Below are positions 18,010-28,329 of a stretch of DNA of 64,000 nucleotides, one piece after another (within the stretch, counting starts at the first letter, position 1; every line of letters begins with the position of its first letter). The translations under genes and the position numbers were made by a program. Source of the stretch: Alteribacillus sp. YIM 98480 (lineage in GTDB: Bacteria > Bacillota > Bacilli > Bacillales > Marinococcaceae); NCBI RefSeq assembly GCF_009765375.1, contig NZ_VTOK01000001.1:62001-126000 (forward strand). The letters run 5' to 3'. The notes under the pieces were generated by a model that saw only the letters and a list, made by a program, of their open reading frames with translations, ran no database searches and was not told the DNA's origin.

Positions 18010-19003
18010 TGTTGCAAAAGCATCAGGTGTATCTATTGCAACAGTTTCTAAAGTTATTAATAATTCTGGGCGTATTGGTGAAAAAACAAAGAAAAAAGTA
18101 CTAGAAACCATAAATGAACTAAATTATCACCCAAATATGATAGCGACAGCTTTGACTGGAAAATCTACTTTTAGTATAGGTCTTCTCATCCCGGATTTAG
18201 CGAATCCTTTTTTTGCAGAATTAGCAAGAAGCGTCGAAGACCGTGCTCATGAATTAGGATATAACCTTGTAATCTGCAGCACAGATTATAATCCGGCTAA
18301 AGAAATGAAATATGTTGATTTATTAAAAAGAAAGAACGTCGATGGCATTATTTTTGCTTCAGGTTTTGAGCAGCTAGATAAAATTGAAGAATTAAATGAA
18401 TCTCTTCCTATCGCAGTAGTAGCACGAGACTTTCCTTCTTCTAATGTGAATACTGTCTCTTTTGATGATTATTTAGGAGGATTTAAAGCGACTTCCCATT
18501 TAATTGAACTAGGCCATGAAAAAATAGCGTTAATAGGACGCGATGTATGGAGCAACCGAGAGAGAAAACGAGGGTATGAAGATGCCATGCACAATAATGA
18601 TTTGAACTATAAATTTCGGTTTGAGTACATCGAAGAATCTAATGTAGAATGGGGAAAATACATGGCTGGAAAGTACATGACCTCGGAAGATCCTCCAACA
18701 GCTATTGTGGCTTGTAATGATCTGCTGGCATCAGGAGCCATTCAGGCTGTTAAAGAATATGGGTTGTCTGTTCCGGATGATGTTTCTATAGTCGGATTTG
18801 ACAATACAATTATTGCAACCTTGACAGATCCTTTGCTGACAACGATTGCTCAACCGATCAAAAGCATGGGCAAACATGTCATGGATTTAATGAGTAACGA
18901 AATTGAAAATAACGTCACGGATAAGTCAAGAATTACTCTTATCCCTAAGCTTGTAACTAGAGGTTCAACCAAGCAAGTAAATAAACGAATCGTTCAATCG
19001 TAA
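17990..19003 (+). CDS. LacI family transcriptional regulator
   Basis: A 337-residue repressor. The N-terminal helix-turn-helix is IYDVAKASGVSIATVSKVIN, followed by the hinge helix ATALTGKSTFSIG and a periplasmic-binding-like sensor domain ending in VPDDVSIVGFDNT. ATG 17990 gives the normal LacI N-terminus (MKTTIYDVAK); an ATG four codons earlier is possible. Neither has a clear ribosome site, see the overlapping leader ORF. Being directly behind the importer/dehydrogenase operon, it most likely controls the AAAGCGCTTT operators at 11988-12190. Ligand unknown. Confidence 0.9.
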   Translation: MKTTIYDVAKASGVSIATVSKVINNSGRIGEKTKKKVLETINELNYHPNMIATALTGKSTFSIGLLIPDLANPFFAELARSVEDRAHELGYNLVICSTDYNPAKEMKYVDLLKRKNVDGIIFASGFEQLDKIEELNESLPIAVVARDFPSSNVNTVSFDDYLGGFKATSHLIELGHEKIALIGRDVWSNRERKRGYEDAMHNNDLNYKFRFEYIEESNVEWGKYMAGKYMTSEDPPTAIVACNDLLASGAIQAVKEYGLSVPDDVSIVGFDNTIIATLTDPLLTTIAQPIKSMGKHVMDLMSNEIENNVTDKSRITLIPKLVTRGSTKQVNKRIVQS

Positions 19004-19007
19004 AATG

Positions 19008-19039
19008 AGAGCCTGCACTTCGTTTTTGTGTAAGGCTCT
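19008..19039 (+). terminator. Hairpin after the LacI gene
   Basis: AGAGCCTGCAC and GTGTAAGGCTCT form a stem of 7 to 10 pairs just after the stop codon, followed by TATGCTTGCTT. The weak U-run makes its strength uncertain. Confidence 0.5.
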
Positions 19040-19095
19040 TATGCTTGCTTATCTGGATATAAAAAATGTCGAACTCTTGTGCCTTTTTATCTAGC

Positions 19096-19125
19096 TTATA
19101 CCCTGGGATGAAACCCAGGGTATAA
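19096..19125. terminator. Perfect 12-bp hairpin between convergent lacI and iolH
   Basis: TTATACCCTGGG, loop ATGAAA, CCCAGGGTATAA. It lies 5 bases beyond the iolH stop codon and is symmetrical, so it may halt transcription from both sides, although neither side has a long U-run directly after the stem. Confidence 0.6.
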
Positions 19126-19129
19126 AAAA

Positions 19130-20005
19130 CTATGAATATTGTTTTTTGTTAATGAGTTCTTCTGTTAAGCGTTCAAGCATGAAACGACTGGATTCTTCTG
19201 CTCGGTGTTCCTCTCCGAATACAGCTGATGTAACAATGCCATCGAAGTTAATGTCACGAAGTTTATTAAATAATGTATCCCATGGGATATCTCCTTTGCC
19301 GATATCTAAGTGCTGGTGAACGGTAGCGTGAACACCAGGAGGATTCACGACATAACGCAGGCATGAAGACGCTTTATGGTTAAAAGTATCCGCTATATTG
19401 ATATGGCGCAATTTTTCTCCTGCGTAATCAAGCATTGCAGGAATATCTCCTTTTCCGTCATCATAGAAAAACGTATGCGGTACAGAATAGAAGTAACCGA
19501 TCCAGTCCTTATCGAAGGCGCGAAGCATATCTACTGCCTCATAATTATTTTCAATAAAGTCATAAGGGTGGGCTTGAATGTGTAAATTTAGTCCTTCTTT
19601 TTCAAAGAAAGGAATCAGTTCGTCCATGGATTTCACAAATTGTTGTTCACATTTGTATGGCATGTCATTTTGACCTGTGAATTCAGAGTTTACGACGTCT
19701 ACCTCTAACTCTACGGCGATTTCAATTGCACGTTTCCAATTACGTACAGCAGCTTGACGATCGTCTTCTTCTGGGCCAGCCCAATGCTGCATAGGAAGGA
19801 TAGAAGAAAGTTTAACACCAGCGTCTTTACATGCTTGTTTTAGTTCTTTAATACGCGCTTTATCAACGCGCGGGTATTTATAAAAAGGCAAAAAGTCATC
19901 GCGAGGGGAAAGCTCAATGTATTTATATCCCATTTCAGCGACCTTATCAACCATTTTAGGGAGCGGTAAATGTCTAAACATATGTGGATCTAGTGTTAAT
20001 CTCAT
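19130..20005 (-). CDS. iolH: Sugar phosphate isomerase IolH
   Basis: A 291-residue TIM-barrel protein of the xylose-isomerase-like family. The start [19 protein letters not shown] and the stretch [18 protein letters not shown] closely resemble Bacillus IolH. Likely metal ligands lie in [23 protein letters not shown] and [11 protein letters not shown]. IolH is a poorly defined member of the inositol regulon in Bacillus. ATG follows AGGAGG. It lies 216 bases downstream of iolA on the same strand, probably in the same transcript. Confidence 0.82.
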   Translation of the reverse strand: MRLTLDPHMFRHLPLPKMVDKVAEMGYKYIELSPRDDFLPFYKYPRVDKARIKELKQACKDAGVKLSSILPMQHWAGPEEDDRQAAVRNWKRAIEIAVELEVDVVNSEFTGQNDMPYKCEQQFVKSMDELIPFFEKEGLNLHIQAHPYDFIENNYEAVDMLRAFDKDWIGYFYSVPHTFFYDDGKGDIPAMLDYAGEKLRHINIADTFNHKASSCLRYVVNPPGVHATVHQHLDIGKGDIPWDTLFNKLRDINFDGIVTSAVFGEEHRAEESSRFMLERLTEELINKKQYS

Positions 20006-20111
20006 AGATAATTCCTCCTTTAATAGAATAGATTAGGAGTATAAAACGTATAGGCTGTGAGAGGGACAAACTATTTTAATAGATATAAACATAATACTGT
20101 TTTTTATTTTT

Positions 20112-20153
20112 AGCGCAAGCGACCAGCGTTTATTCCAGGGCACTTGCGCTTTT
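20112..20153. repeat. Possible minimal copy of repeat family B
   Basis: AGCGCAAGCGACCAGCG at one end and CTTGCGCTTTTG at the other form an inverted repeat that matches the outer motifs of the longer elements at 31438 and 38412. It is between iolA and iolH. Confidence 0.45.
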
Positions 20154-20221
20154 GTTCACCTTTAGAAAAATTTATTTTCTAAAAAATTGCTATAAGAATG
20201 CGGCGGCAAACCGTTTTCTAA

Positions 20222-21685
20222 TTACCAGCGAGCTGTTAGCATTTTCTTGCGAGTGTAAAATTCTACGCCGTCTGTTCCGTTGGCATGAAGATCTCCATAA
20301 AAGGAATTCTTCCAGCCAGAGAATGGAAAAAATGCCATAGGTGCTGGTACACCAAGGTTAACCCCGAGCATTCCTGCATCGATTGTTTGACGGAATTGAC
20401 GTACAGCGCTGCCGCTGTCAGTGTAGATACACGCACCATTTGCAAATTCAGACTCGTTAGTAAGAGCAATAGCCTCATCAAGTGTGTCTACGCGTACAAC
20501 AGAAAGTACAGGGGCGAAAATTTCATCTTTCCAGATTGTCATATCGGTTGTTACGTTATCAAAGACAACTGGGCCGATGAAGTAACCTTCATCTAAGTTA
20601 ACAGTTTTTTCTCTTCCGTCGTATGTTAGAGTTGCACCTTCTTCTACTCCTGTTTTAATGTAGTTTTCCGTTTTTTCTTTATGAGATTGGCGAATAACCG
20701 GACCGAGGAATACTCCATCATCAAGACCATTTCCAATCGTAATGTTGTCGACTTCTTTTTTCAGCTTATCAACAAATTCGTCAGCTACGTCTCCAACTGT
20801 TACTACAACAGCAGCTGCCATACATCTTTCGCCTGCAGATCCATAAGCAGCGCTTACTACTTGAGATACTGCGTTATCAATATCAGCATCTGGCATTACG
20901 ATGGAGTGGTTCTTTGCTCCAGCTAGAGCTTGTACACGTTTGCCGTTTTGAGCGCCTGTTTTGTAAACGTACTCTGCAACAGGTTGAGAACCAACAAATG
21001 AAATACCTTTTACTTCTGGATTTTCAAGAAGTCCGTTTACTACGTCATGTGCACCGTGAACAATGTTAAGTACACCATCAGGAAGTCCAGCCTCTGAAAA
21101 TAGTTCTGCAAGGCGGTTAGCTAAAATAGGTGTACGTTCAGATGGTTTCAGCACAAAAGTGTTTCCGCATGCAACAGCTAATGGGTACATCCAGCAAGGA
21201 ACCATCATTGGGAAGTTAAATGGAGTAATACCTCCAATTACTCCTACTGGATAACGGTACATACCGGATTCAATTCCTGCAGCAATGTCAGGAAGCTGTT
21301 TGCCCATCATTAAAGAAGGGGCCCCTGCTGCAAACTCAACGCATTCGATGCCGCGTTGCACTTCGCCGTATGCTTCGTTAAAACTTTTTCCATTTTCAAG
21401 AGTTACAAGACGAGCAAGCTCATCCCAGTTTTCGACTAAAAGCTGCTGGTACTTAAAAAGAATACGAGCACGCTTTGGTACTGCTGTATTACTCCATGTT
21501 TTAAATGCTTCTTGTGCAGTTTCTACTGCTTTATCTAAATCTTCACGGCTTGAAATCGGCACATGTGCAATAGTTTCACCAGTTGCAGGGTTAGGTACTT
21601 CATCAGACTTACCAGATGTTGCTTCTACCCATTGTCCTCCAACGTAATTTTTAAGATGTTGAACTGCTTCTGTCGTATTTGCCAT
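20222..21685 (-). CDS. iolA: Methylmalonate/malonate-semialdehyde dehydrogenase (CoA-acylating)
   Basis: A 487-residue aldehyde dehydrogenase. [14 protein letters not shown], the [13 protein letters not shown] cofactor region and [14 protein letters not shown] with the catalytic cysteine at about residue 288 are the MmsA/IolA signatures. It oxidises malonate semialdehyde, the end product of inositol breakdown, to acetyl-CoA and CO2. ATG follows AAAGGGGAAAAG. Here iolA is outside the main iol operon, with its own promoter and a perfect LacI-type palindrome in its leader, next to a LacI gene. Confidence 0.93.
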   Translation of the reverse strand: MANTTEAVQHLKNYVGGQWVEATSGKSDEVPNPATGETIAHVPISSREDLDKAVETAQEAFKTWSNTAVPKRARILFKYQQLLVENWDELARLVTLENGKSFNEAYGEVQRGIECVEFAAGAPSLMMGKQLPDIAAGIESGMYRYPVGVIGGITPFNFPMMVPCWMYPLAVACGNTFVLKPSERTPILANRLAELFSEAGLPDGVLNIVHGAHDVVNGLLENPEVKGISFVGSQPVAEYVYKTGAQNGKRVQALAGAKNHSIVMPDADIDNAVSQVVSAAYGSAGERCMAAAVVVTVGDVADEFVDKLKKEVDNITIGNGLDDGVFLGPVIRQSHKEKTENYIKTGVEEGATLTYDGREKTVNLDEGYFIGPVVFDNVTTDMTIWKDEIFAPVLSVVRVDTLDEAIALTNESEFANGACIYTDSGSAVRQFRQTIDAGMLGVNLGVPAPMAFFPFSGWKNSFYGDLHANGTDGVEFYTRKKMLTARW

Positions 21686-21778
21686 TTTCTTTTCCCCTTT
21701 CAGCTTAATATATATTCATGTATGTCAGGCTGAAACAAAAAAACCTGACAGTGATACCAACTTAGGAACTCAATTGAA

Positions 21779-21792
21779 TGAAATCGATTTCA
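21779..21792. promoter_or_regulatory. LacI-type operator in the iolA leader, TGAAATCGATTTCA
   Basis: A perfect 14-bp palindrome about 27 bases downstream of the iolA -10 box. The identical 14-mer recurs at 24455-24468 before iolB. It is most simply the operator of the LacI repressor encoded next door at 21934-22959. A small hairpin (TGTCAGG...CCTGACA, 21723-21750) follows in the leader. Confidence 0.75.
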
Positions 21793-21818
21793 AACAGTGA
21801 TAAAAATTTACATGTCTT

Positions 21819-21847
21819 AGTGTAAGATATTTTTTTTGTTTTGTAAA
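21819..21847 (-). promoter_or_regulatory. Promoter of iolA
   Basis: On the minus strand TTTACA (21842-21847), a 17-base spacer and TACACT (21819-21824). Good match and correct spacing for the main sigma factor; the operator at 21779 lies within the predicted transcript start. Confidence 0.65.
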
Positions 21848-21933
21848 CGCTATTTTTAAAATTTTTCTGAATGTAAAAGTTGAAATCCTTCCAAAAATAC
21901 TGCTGCCAAAGCCTTAAAGGAAACCTATTAAAT

Positions 21934-22959
21934 TTAAAGACTTGCTTTTGGCGGCATAGTAGAACGAGCTTTTCCTCCACAAGAATCGCGAATGATAAGC
22001 TCATCTTTCATTACAAAAGAGCGTTTTTTAATTTGTTCTTTATTAATCATTTGTACTAAGAGGTTCATTGCTTTTTGACCAATATCATATTTAGGCTGGT
22101 CGATAGAGGTTAAGTGAGGTTCTATTACCATCGACATTTTTAAGTTGTCAAAGCCGACAATTGCAATATCTTCAGGAACTTGAAGGCCGCTTTCTTTCAC
22201 AGCTTTGATTGCTCCCATCGCCATTTCATCATTGTAAACGAAGACACCGGTTGGAGGTGTTTCTAATGCTAGCAGTTTCGTCATCTGATTATAGCCTGAT
22301 TCAATGGTTAACCCGCCTTCTTGTATAAAAGAGGGATCTACATCTAAATCATGACTCATCATTGCTTGGCGGAAACCGCGCAGACGGTCTCGGCTTAAAA
22401 TAACATTCATTGGCCCGCAAATATGAGCAATTTGTTTATGACCAAGGTGAATCAAATGCTCTGTTGCTTTTCTTGCGGCACTTATGTTGTCGATTGATAC
22501 GGTTGGAACATTTAGCCCGTCGATATATTCGCAGGCCAGGACGATAGGAAAATGTTCCGCAAGCTCTTCCAATCTTTCTTTTTCGAGTTTTGCAGTGAGA
22601 AGTACCATGCCGTCAACTTGCTTTTGAAGCAGCAAATTAACATAGTCGCTTTCTCGTTCTAAACTGTGTTCTGTGTCTCCTAAAATGACTTGATAGCCTT
22701 CATTGATTGCTACGTGCTCAATTCCCCGCAGCACTTCAGAAAAGAAATCACTTGTAATATCAGGAACCACAGCAAGAATCGTTTTTGTTACTTTCGTTCG
22801 AAATTGTCTTGCAACGATATGCGGTTGGTAATTCACTTTATCAATAACCTCTAACACCTTGTCTCTGGTTTGTTTGCTAACCAAATCCGGATTGCTTAGA
22901 ACCCGGGATACCGTGGCAGGCGAGACATTGGCCATTTTAGCTACATCGCTCATTTTCAT
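21934..22959 (-). CDS. LacI family transcriptional regulator of inositol genes (inferred)
   Basis: A 341-residue repressor. MSDVAKMANVSPATVSRVL is the DNA-binding helix-turn-helix, YQPHIVARQFRTKVTKTI the hinge, then a sugar-sensing domain with IAHICGP, VFVYNDEMAMGAIKAVKE and EDIAIVGFDNLKMS. It sits between iolA and iolS, and identical palindromes TGAAATCGATTTCA precede iolA and iolB, so these are its probable targets. The classic Bacillus inositol repressor is the DeoR-type IolR, also present here at 32974; a second, LacI-type layer is unusual. Its own upstream region has the related site at 23062. Confidence 0.9.
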   Translation of the reverse strand: MKMSDVAKMANVSPATVSRVLSNPDLVSKQTRDKVLEVIDKVNYQPHIVARQFRTKVTKTILAVVPDITSDFFSEVLRGIEHVAINEGYQVILGDTEHSLERESDYVNLLLQKQVDGMVLLTAKLEKERLEELAEHFPIVLACEYIDGLNVPTVSIDNISAARKATEHLIHLGHKQIAHICGPMNVILSRDRLRGFRQAMMSHDLDVDPSFIQEGGLTIESGYNQMTKLLALETPPTGVFVYNDEMAMGAIKAVKESGLQVPEDIAIVGFDNLKMSMVIEPHLTSIDQPKYDIGQKAMNLLVQMINKEQIKKRSFVMKDELIIRDSCGGKARSTMPPKASL

Positions 22960-23061
22960 TGTAATATTCCCACTCTCTTCACGGCGATTTACCTACTTTT
23001 CAGATTAAAAAAAGTATTACATGTTATCTTAAACGTGACTGAAAGAAATTTCAAGAATAAA

Positions 23062-23075
23062 TGTAATCGCTTTCG
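23062..23075. promoter_or_regulatory. cre-like site TGTAATCGCTTTCG between lacI and iolS
   Basis: Matches 12 of 14 positions of the CcpA cre consensus as recalled. It lies between the divergent lacI and iolS genes and could serve either. Confidence 0.4.
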
Positions 23076-23230
23076 GTGCTGGTATTATGTAGTTTGTTAA
23101 AAAAAACGGCTCTATAAACGTAAGAATGAAAGAATTATTCAGATTATATGCTATTAAAAATTTGAAAATTCACTAATGTTATTTTAATCTAAAAGGGCAT
23201 TGAAAAATATAGACGAACGAAGGAGGACTC

Positions 23231-24163
23231 ATGATGAAAAAAGTTCAAATTGGAAAAACCGACTTACGTGTCAACCCTATAGGACTTGGAACAAATGCGG
23301 TTGGTGGACATAATTTATACAATGATCTCGATGAAGAAAAGGGAAAAGATCTTGTTCGCACCGCGCTAGATAACGGAATAGACTTTTTTGATACGGCATT
23401 TATCTATGGACCAGAGCGTTCTGAAGAATTGGTTGGAGAGGTCATTAAAGAATCTGGAAAAAGAAATGAAATCGTTTTAGCTACGAAAGGTGCACAAAAA
23501 TTTGTAGATGGCGAAGAAGTGATAGACAACTCTCCGCAATTTTTACGTCAAGCTGTAGAGGACAGTCTGCGTCGTTTGCAAACGGATTATATTGATATGT
23601 ACTATTTGCATTTTCCAGACGAAGAAACACCTAAAGATAAGGCTGTTGCTGCTTTACAAGATTTGAAAAAAGAAGGGAAAATTCGCAGTATTGGTGTATC
23701 AAATCTATCTTTTGAACAGTTAAAAGAGGCAAACAAAGATGGTTATGTTGACGTTTATCAAGGAAATTATAATCTTGTACAGCGGGAAGCTGAAGAAGAT
23801 TTTCTTCCATACTGTGCTGAAAACAACATTTCCTTTATTCCTTTCTTTCCATTAGCATCAGGGCTATTAGCTGGTAAGTATACAAGTGACATGATTTTTG
23901 ATGATCTGCGTGCTGATTTCCCGCATCTTCAAGGGGAAGAATTTAAAAAGAATTTGGAAAAAGTGGACAAGCTTCGTCCAATTGCAAAAGAAAAAGGAGT
24001 AGAAGTCGTACATGTAGTACTTGCATGGTACTTAACCCGAGAAGGAATAGATGTTTTAATTCCAGGAGCTAAACGATCTGAGCAAGTCCTCGATAATTTA
24101 AAAACATTGGATGTGACTTTAACAGACGATGAAATCGATCACATTGATCGCACCTTTCAATAA
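23231..24163 (+). CDS. iolS: Aldo/keto reductase IolS
   Basis: A 310-residue TIM-barrel NADPH-dependent reductase. The N-terminus [27 protein letters not shown] is nearly that of B. subtilis IolS. The catalytic tetrad is visible as DTAFIYG (Asp, Tyr), LATKGA (Lys) and YYLHFPD (His). Its role in Bacillus inositol metabolism is not settled. ATG at 23231 (or 23234) follows AGGAGG. It is divergent from the LacI gene and 345 bases ahead of iolB, apparently its own transcription unit. Confidence 0.88.
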   Translation: MMKKVQIGKTDLRVNPIGLGTNAVGGHNLYNDLDEEKGKDLVRTALDNGIDFFDTAFIYGPERSEELVGEVIKESGKRNEIVLATKGAQKFVDGEEVIDNSPQFLRQAVEDSLRRLQTDYIDMYYLHFPDEETPKDKAVAALQDLKKEGKIRSIGVSNLSFEQLKEANKDGYVDVYQGNYNLVQREAEEDFLPYCAENNISFIPFFPLASGLLAGKYTSDMIFDDLRADFPHLQGEEFKKNLEKVDKLRPIAKEKGVEVVHVVLAWYLTREGIDVLIPGAKRSEQVLDNLKTLDVTLTDDEIDHIDRTFQ

Positions 24164-24315
24164 TAATTAACCCAGCTGGTTATCGTTGTACAGCCAGCAG
24201 TATTTCAAAAATTATAAATTAAGTTTAGCAAAAGTATAAACAGCAAGACTCAGCAAAAATGGAAAAAACATTTGCAAAAAACACCAAAAGTTTTACAAAT
24301 GTTAAAAAACTAATA

Positions 24316-24344
24316 TTGACTGAAACCGCTTAACATATTATTCT
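24316..24344 (+). promoter_or_regulatory. Promoter of iolB operon with operator in the spacer
   Basis: TTGACT (24316-24321), a 17-base spacer and TATTCT (24339-24344). TGAAACCGCTTAAC (24321-24334), the inverse of the 10817 and 11855 sites, fills the spacer, an ideal place for repression. Confidence 0.6.
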
Positions 24345-24454
24345 TAACAAAGAAGATATTATTCAGTTAGACATTGGGTGTATAGACAACATGAAATATG
24401 GTCTTTGGTTTATGCTACAGACCTCTCTATTCACCCACATTTTTTTCTCATTGA

Positions 24455-24468
24455 TGAAATCGATTTCA
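24455..24468. promoter_or_regulatory. LacI-type operator before iolB, TGAAATCGATTTCA
   Basis: Identical to the palindrome in the iolA leader. It is 40 bases before the iolB start codon and about 110 bases beyond the promoter, suggesting a transcription roadblock or a second promoter nearby. Confidence 0.75.
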
Positions 24469-24508
24469 GAATTCTGGCGTTAATTTTTAAGAAGGAGGCA
24501 GTTAACGA

Positions 24509-25321
24509 ATGGCTAAATTGTTAAAAAAACCGTTAAATAAGCAGTTGGAAGAAGGGGTGTCACTTGTTCACGAAGTAACATCCGAAAACTCGGAACTAGA
24601 ATATGTCAGCTTCAAAATGATCGACCTAGCGGACGGCGGGGCGTACAAAGAAGAGTTAGGCAAACTCGAGGTTTGTGTTGTAGCGGTCACGGGGAAAATT
24701 ACTGTCTCAGACGGCAGCGAAACATTTGAAAATATTGGTACTAGAGATACTGTTTTTGAAAAGAAGCCCACAGACAGTGTTTATATTTCAAATGATCAAA
24801 CGTTTGAAGTGAAGGCTGACTCAAAGGCACGGGTTGCTCTTTGTTACTCGCCGTCAGAAGAACAGCTGCCGACGAAGCTAATTAAAGCCGATGAAATTGG
24901 TGCAGAACATCGCGGCAAAGGAAACAACAAGAGAATGGTACACAATATATTGCCGGACGACAATCCATCTGCAAATAGTCTTCTTGTGGTAGAAGTGTTT
25001 ACAGAAAGCGGAAACTGGTCAAGCTACCCTCCGCATAAACATGACCAGGAGAATCTCCCTAAGGAGTCAATGCTAGAAGAAACGTATTATCACGAGCAAG
25101 ATCCTGGTCAAGGATTTGTTTTCCAGCGCGTATATACCGATGATCGTTCCCTGGACGAAACAATGACTGTTGAAAATGGTGATATGGTGATTGTGCCAAA
25201 AGGCTACCATCCAGTAGGGGTGCCAGAAGGATATACATCTTATTACTTAAATGTCATGGCAGGACCAGAACGTATATGGAAGTTTCATAATGATCCAGAC
25301 CACGAATGGATTTTAAAATAA
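24509..25321 (+). CDS. iolB: 5-deoxy-glucuronate isomerase
   Basis: A 270-residue bicupin enzyme that converts 5-deoxy-D-glucuronate to 2-deoxy-5-keto-D-gluconate in the myo-inositol pathway. Metal-binding motif WSSYPPHKHD followed by LEETYYHE is the IolB signature, and YHPVGVPEGYTSYYLNVMAGPERIW closes the second cupin. The ATG follows AAGGAGG. First gene of the main iol operon, behind a promoter with two LacI-type operators. Confidence 0.95.
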   Translation: MAKLLKKPLNKQLEEGVSLVHEVTSENSELEYVSFKMIDLADGGAYKEELGKLEVCVVAVTGKITVSDGSETFENIGTRDTVFEKKPTDSVYISNDQTFEVKADSKARVALCYSPSEEQLPTKLIKADEIGAEHRGKGNNKRMVHNILPDDNPSANSLLVVEVFTESGNWSSYPPHKHDQENLPKESMLEETYYHEQDPGQGFVFQRVYTDDRSLDETMTVENGDMVIVPKGYHPVGVPEGYTSYYLNVMAGPERIWKFHNDPDHEWILK

Positions 25322-25335
25322 GACATAAATCATGT

Positions 25336-25364
25336 GGGCGAAGCGGCTGCTTCGCTCCCGTTTT
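25336..25364 (+). terminator. Intra-operon hairpin between iolB and iolC
   Basis: GGGCGAAGC, loop, GCTTCGCTCCC and then GTTTT. It looks like a weak terminator that would lower expression of the genes after iolB. Confidence 0.55.
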
Positions 25365-25401
25365 AAATGTACCAATAGATATAAAGGAGAGACCTCATTT
25401 T

Positions 25402-26388
25402 ATGACTATTTCATTTTCTACAGATAAAGAATTTGACGTGATTGCTTTTGGCAGAGCATGCATCGACTTGAACGCAGTAGAATACAACCGCCCGATGGAA
25501 GAGACGATGACATTTCAAAAGTATGTCGGCGGATCTCCTGCAAACATTGCTATAGGAAGCTCTAAACTAGGCTTGAAAGCAGGATTTATTGGGAAGATTC
25601 CCGATGATCAGCATGGCCGCTTCATTGAGCAGTATATGAGTGAAAAAGGAATAGACACATCTAATATGGTTGCCGATACAGAAGGCCGCAAAACAGGACT
25701 GGCGTTTACAGAGATTTTGAGTCCGGAAGAGTGCAGTATTCTTATGTATCGTGAAAATGTAGCGGACCTTTATTTAGAGCCATCTGAAGTTCATGAAGAT
25801 TACATTAATCGTGCGAAAATACTATTAATTTCTGGAACAGCTTTAGCTCAGAGTCCTTCTCGAGAAGCGACTTTAAAGGCGGTCAATTTAGCAAAGAAGA
25901 ATAACATCAAAGTGGTATTTGAGCTGGATTACCGTCCTTACACGTGGACGTCCTTGGAAGAAACAGCAGCCTATTATTCTCTTATAGCTGAAAAAGCTGA
26001 TATTGTGATTGGTACTCGTGATGAATATGACGTTATGGAAAACCTTTCAAGTGAAGGAGATAATCAAACGACGATAGATTATTTATTTCAGCATGAACCA
26101 GAATTAATTGTTATTAAACACGGTGTTGACGGTTCATATGCGTATACACGTTCTGGAGAAACATACCGAGGCAGAGCTTATAAAACAAAAGTATTGAAAA
26201 CATTCGGAGCTGGTGACTCTTATGCATCTGCTTTCCTTTATGCTCTTGTTTCAGGAGAAGACATTGAAAAAGCGTTGAAATACGGTGGGGCATCTGCCTC
26301 TATCGTAGTTAGTAAGCACAGCTCTTCAGAAGCTATGCCGACGGTAGAAGAAATCGAAAAATTGATTGAAGAAGATAATACACATTAA
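25402..26388 (+). CDS. iolC: 5-dehydro-2-deoxygluconokinase
   Basis: A 328-residue PfkB/ribokinase-family kinase that phosphorylates 2-deoxy-5-keto-D-gluconate. YVGGSPANIAIGSSKLG is the family's first signature and KTFGAGDSYASAF its second, with the catalytic aspartate. ATG 25402 follows AAAGGAGAG; the open frame upstream overlaps iolB and the hairpin and is not coding. It is 12 bases ahead of iolD. Confidence 0.94.
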   Translation: MTISFSTDKEFDVIAFGRACIDLNAVEYNRPMEETMTFQKYVGGSPANIAIGSSKLGLKAGFIGKIPDDQHGRFIEQYMSEKGIDTSNMVADTEGRKTGLAFTEILSPEECSILMYRENVADLYLEPSEVHEDYINRAKILLISGTALAQSPSREATLKAVNLAKKNNIKVVFELDYRPYTWTSLEETAAYYSLIAEKADIVIGTRDEYDVMENLSSEGDNQTTIDYLFQHEPELIVIKHGVDGSYAYTRSGETYRGRAYKTKVLKTFGAGDSYASAFLYALVSGEDIEKALKYGGASASIVVSKHSSSEAMPTVEEIEKLIEEDNTH

Positions 26389-26400
26389 GGGGTATGAGCG

Positions 26401-28314
26401 ATGGGAAAAATTAGATTAACAACAGCACAGGCTTTAGTTAAGTTTTTAAACCAACAGTACGTTCATATTGACGGTGAAGAATTTCCTTTTGTTGAAGGCA
26501 TATTTAACGTTTTTGGACACGGGAATGTATTGGGAATTGGGCAAGCTTTAGAACAAGATGCAGGAGACTTAAAAGTCATTCAAGGAAAAAATGAGCAAGG
26601 AATGGCGCATGCAGCAATCGCCTACAGTAAGCAAAAGCTGCGCAAGAAAATTTTTGCGTTAACTTCATCCAGCGGACCGGGATCTGCAAATCTAACGACA
26701 GCAGCAGCGACGGCACTCGCAAACAATATTCCCGTATTACTTCTTCCAGCTGACACATATGCAACCCGTCAACCTGATCCTGTACTGCAGCAAGTAGAGC
26801 AGGAGCACAGTATGGCGATCACAACAAATGATGCGTTGAAGCCAATGTCTCGTTATTGGGACCGTGTGCAGCGCCCGGAACAATTAATGACAAGCTTAAT
26901 TCGTGCTTTTGAAGTAATGACTGATCCGGCTAAAGCAGGACCGGCAACTGTCTGCATTGCCCAGGATGTAGAGGGAGAAGCTTTTGACTTTGATAAAGAA
27001 TTCTTTCAAAAGCGTGTCCATTATATTGATCGTAAATTGCCAACAGAACGGGAGCTTAACGGTGCAGCTGCAAAAATTAAAAAGAGCCAAAAACCACTTA
27101 TTGTTGTCGGCGGCGGGGTAAAATATTCCGAAGCCAGAGGGGCTCTTATGGACTTTTCTGATAAATACGAGATACCACTAGTTGAAACGCAGGCAGGAAA
27201 ATCAGCGGTAGAGCATTCATTTAAAAATAACCTCGGCGGCTTAGGAATCACAGGGACACAAGCTGCTAATAAAGCTGCAAAAGAAGCAGACCTTGTTATA
27301 GGGATTGGAACGCGCTATACCGACTTTGCTACATCATCCAAAACGGTTTTTAACTTTGCAGAGACAGAATTTCTTAACATTAATGTCAGCCGTATGCAGG
27401 CGTATAAATTAGATGCTTTTCAAGTGATAGCAGATGCTCGGACTGCTTTAGAGAAGCTTTACCCGCTGCTCGAAGGGTATAAGAGTGAATATGGATCTTC
27501 CATTCAAACGCTGAAAGATGAGTGGCAGGAAGAACGTAAACGGTTACGTTCTGTAACATTTAATCGAGAAAACTTTGAACCAGAAATTAAAAATCATTTC
27601 TCACAAGAAACAATGAATGAATACGCAGATACATTAGAAACGGAGTTTCCGCAAACCAATGCGCTTCTCACAGCGAACGAAACAGTAGATGAAGATGCAG
27701 TAGTCGTTTGCGCTGCCGGTTCTCTTCCTGGTGACTTGCAGCGTTTGTGGGAATCAAACACTCCAAATACGTATCACCTGGAATATGGGTACTCTTGTAT
27801 GGGTTACGAAATCGCTGGAACATTAGGCGTTAAGCTGGCTGAACCAGATAAAGAAGTATATGCTGCCGTAGGAGATGGAAGCTTTCTTATGCTTCACTCT
27901 GAGCTTGTAACTGCTCTTCAATATAATGAAAAAATTAATATTCTACTATTTGATAACTCTGGCTATGGATGTATCAACAATCTGCAAATGGACCATGGAG
28001 GCGGAAGCTATCACTGCGAGTTCCGTACAGCAGATAATAAAGTAATGAATATTGATTATGCGAAAGTGGCAGAAGGATACGGTGCAAAGGTTTATCGTGC
28101 TAATACAGAAGAAGAGTTAAAAGCAGCGATTGAAGATGCGAAAAAACAGGACCGCTCTACATTGATTGAAATGAAGGTGCTTCCCAAAACCATGACTGAT
28201 GGATATGAAGGAAGCTGGTGGAACCTAGGAGTAGCAGAAGTTGCTGAAAAAGAAAGTATTCGTGAAGTTTATGCATTTAAAGAAAAAATGTTAGAATCCG
28301 CGAAAAAATATTAA
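26401..28314 (+). CDS. iolD: 3D-(3,5/4)-trihydroxycyclohexane-1,2-dione hydrolase
   Basis: A 637-residue thiamine-diphosphate enzyme that opens the inositol ring. The N-terminal domain has [20 protein letters not shown] and the glutamate region [11 protein letters not shown]; the C-terminal cofactor motif runs [19 protein letters not shown] to [13 protein letters not shown]. Length matches known IolD. It sits between iolC and iolE with 12- and 15-base gaps, so the genes are co-translated from one mRNA. Confidence 0.96.
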   Translation: MGKIRLTTAQALVKFLNQQYVHIDGEEFPFVEGIFNVFGHGNVLGIGQALEQDAGDLKVIQGKNEQGMAHAAIAYSKQKLRKKIFALTSSSGPGSANLTTAAATALANNIPVLLLPADTYATRQPDPVLQQVEQEHSMAITTNDALKPMSRYWDRVQRPEQLMTSLIRAFEVMTDPAKAGPATVCIAQDVEGEAFDFDKEFFQKRVHYIDRKLPTERELNGAAAKIKKSQKPLIVVGGGVKYSEARGALMDFSDKYEIPLVETQAGKSAVEHSFKNNLGGLGITGTQAANKAAKEADLVIGIGTRYTDFATSSKTVFNFAETEFLNINVSRMQAYKLDAFQVIADARTALEKLYPLLEGYKSEYGSSIQTLKDEWQEERKRLRSVTFNRENFEPEIKNHFSQETMNEYADTLETEFPQTNALLTANETVDEDAVVVCAAGSLPGDLQRLWESNTPNTYHLEYGYSCMGYEIAGTLGVKLAEPDKEVYAAVGDGSFLMLHSELVTALQYNEKINILLFDNSGYGCINNLQMDHGGGSYHCEFRTADNKVMNIDYAKVAEGYGAKVYRANTEEELKAAIEDAKKQDRSTLIEMKVLPKTMTDGYEGSWWNLGVAEVAEKESIREVYAFKEKMLESAKKY

Positions 28315-28329
28315 GAAAGGAGGGCTATC

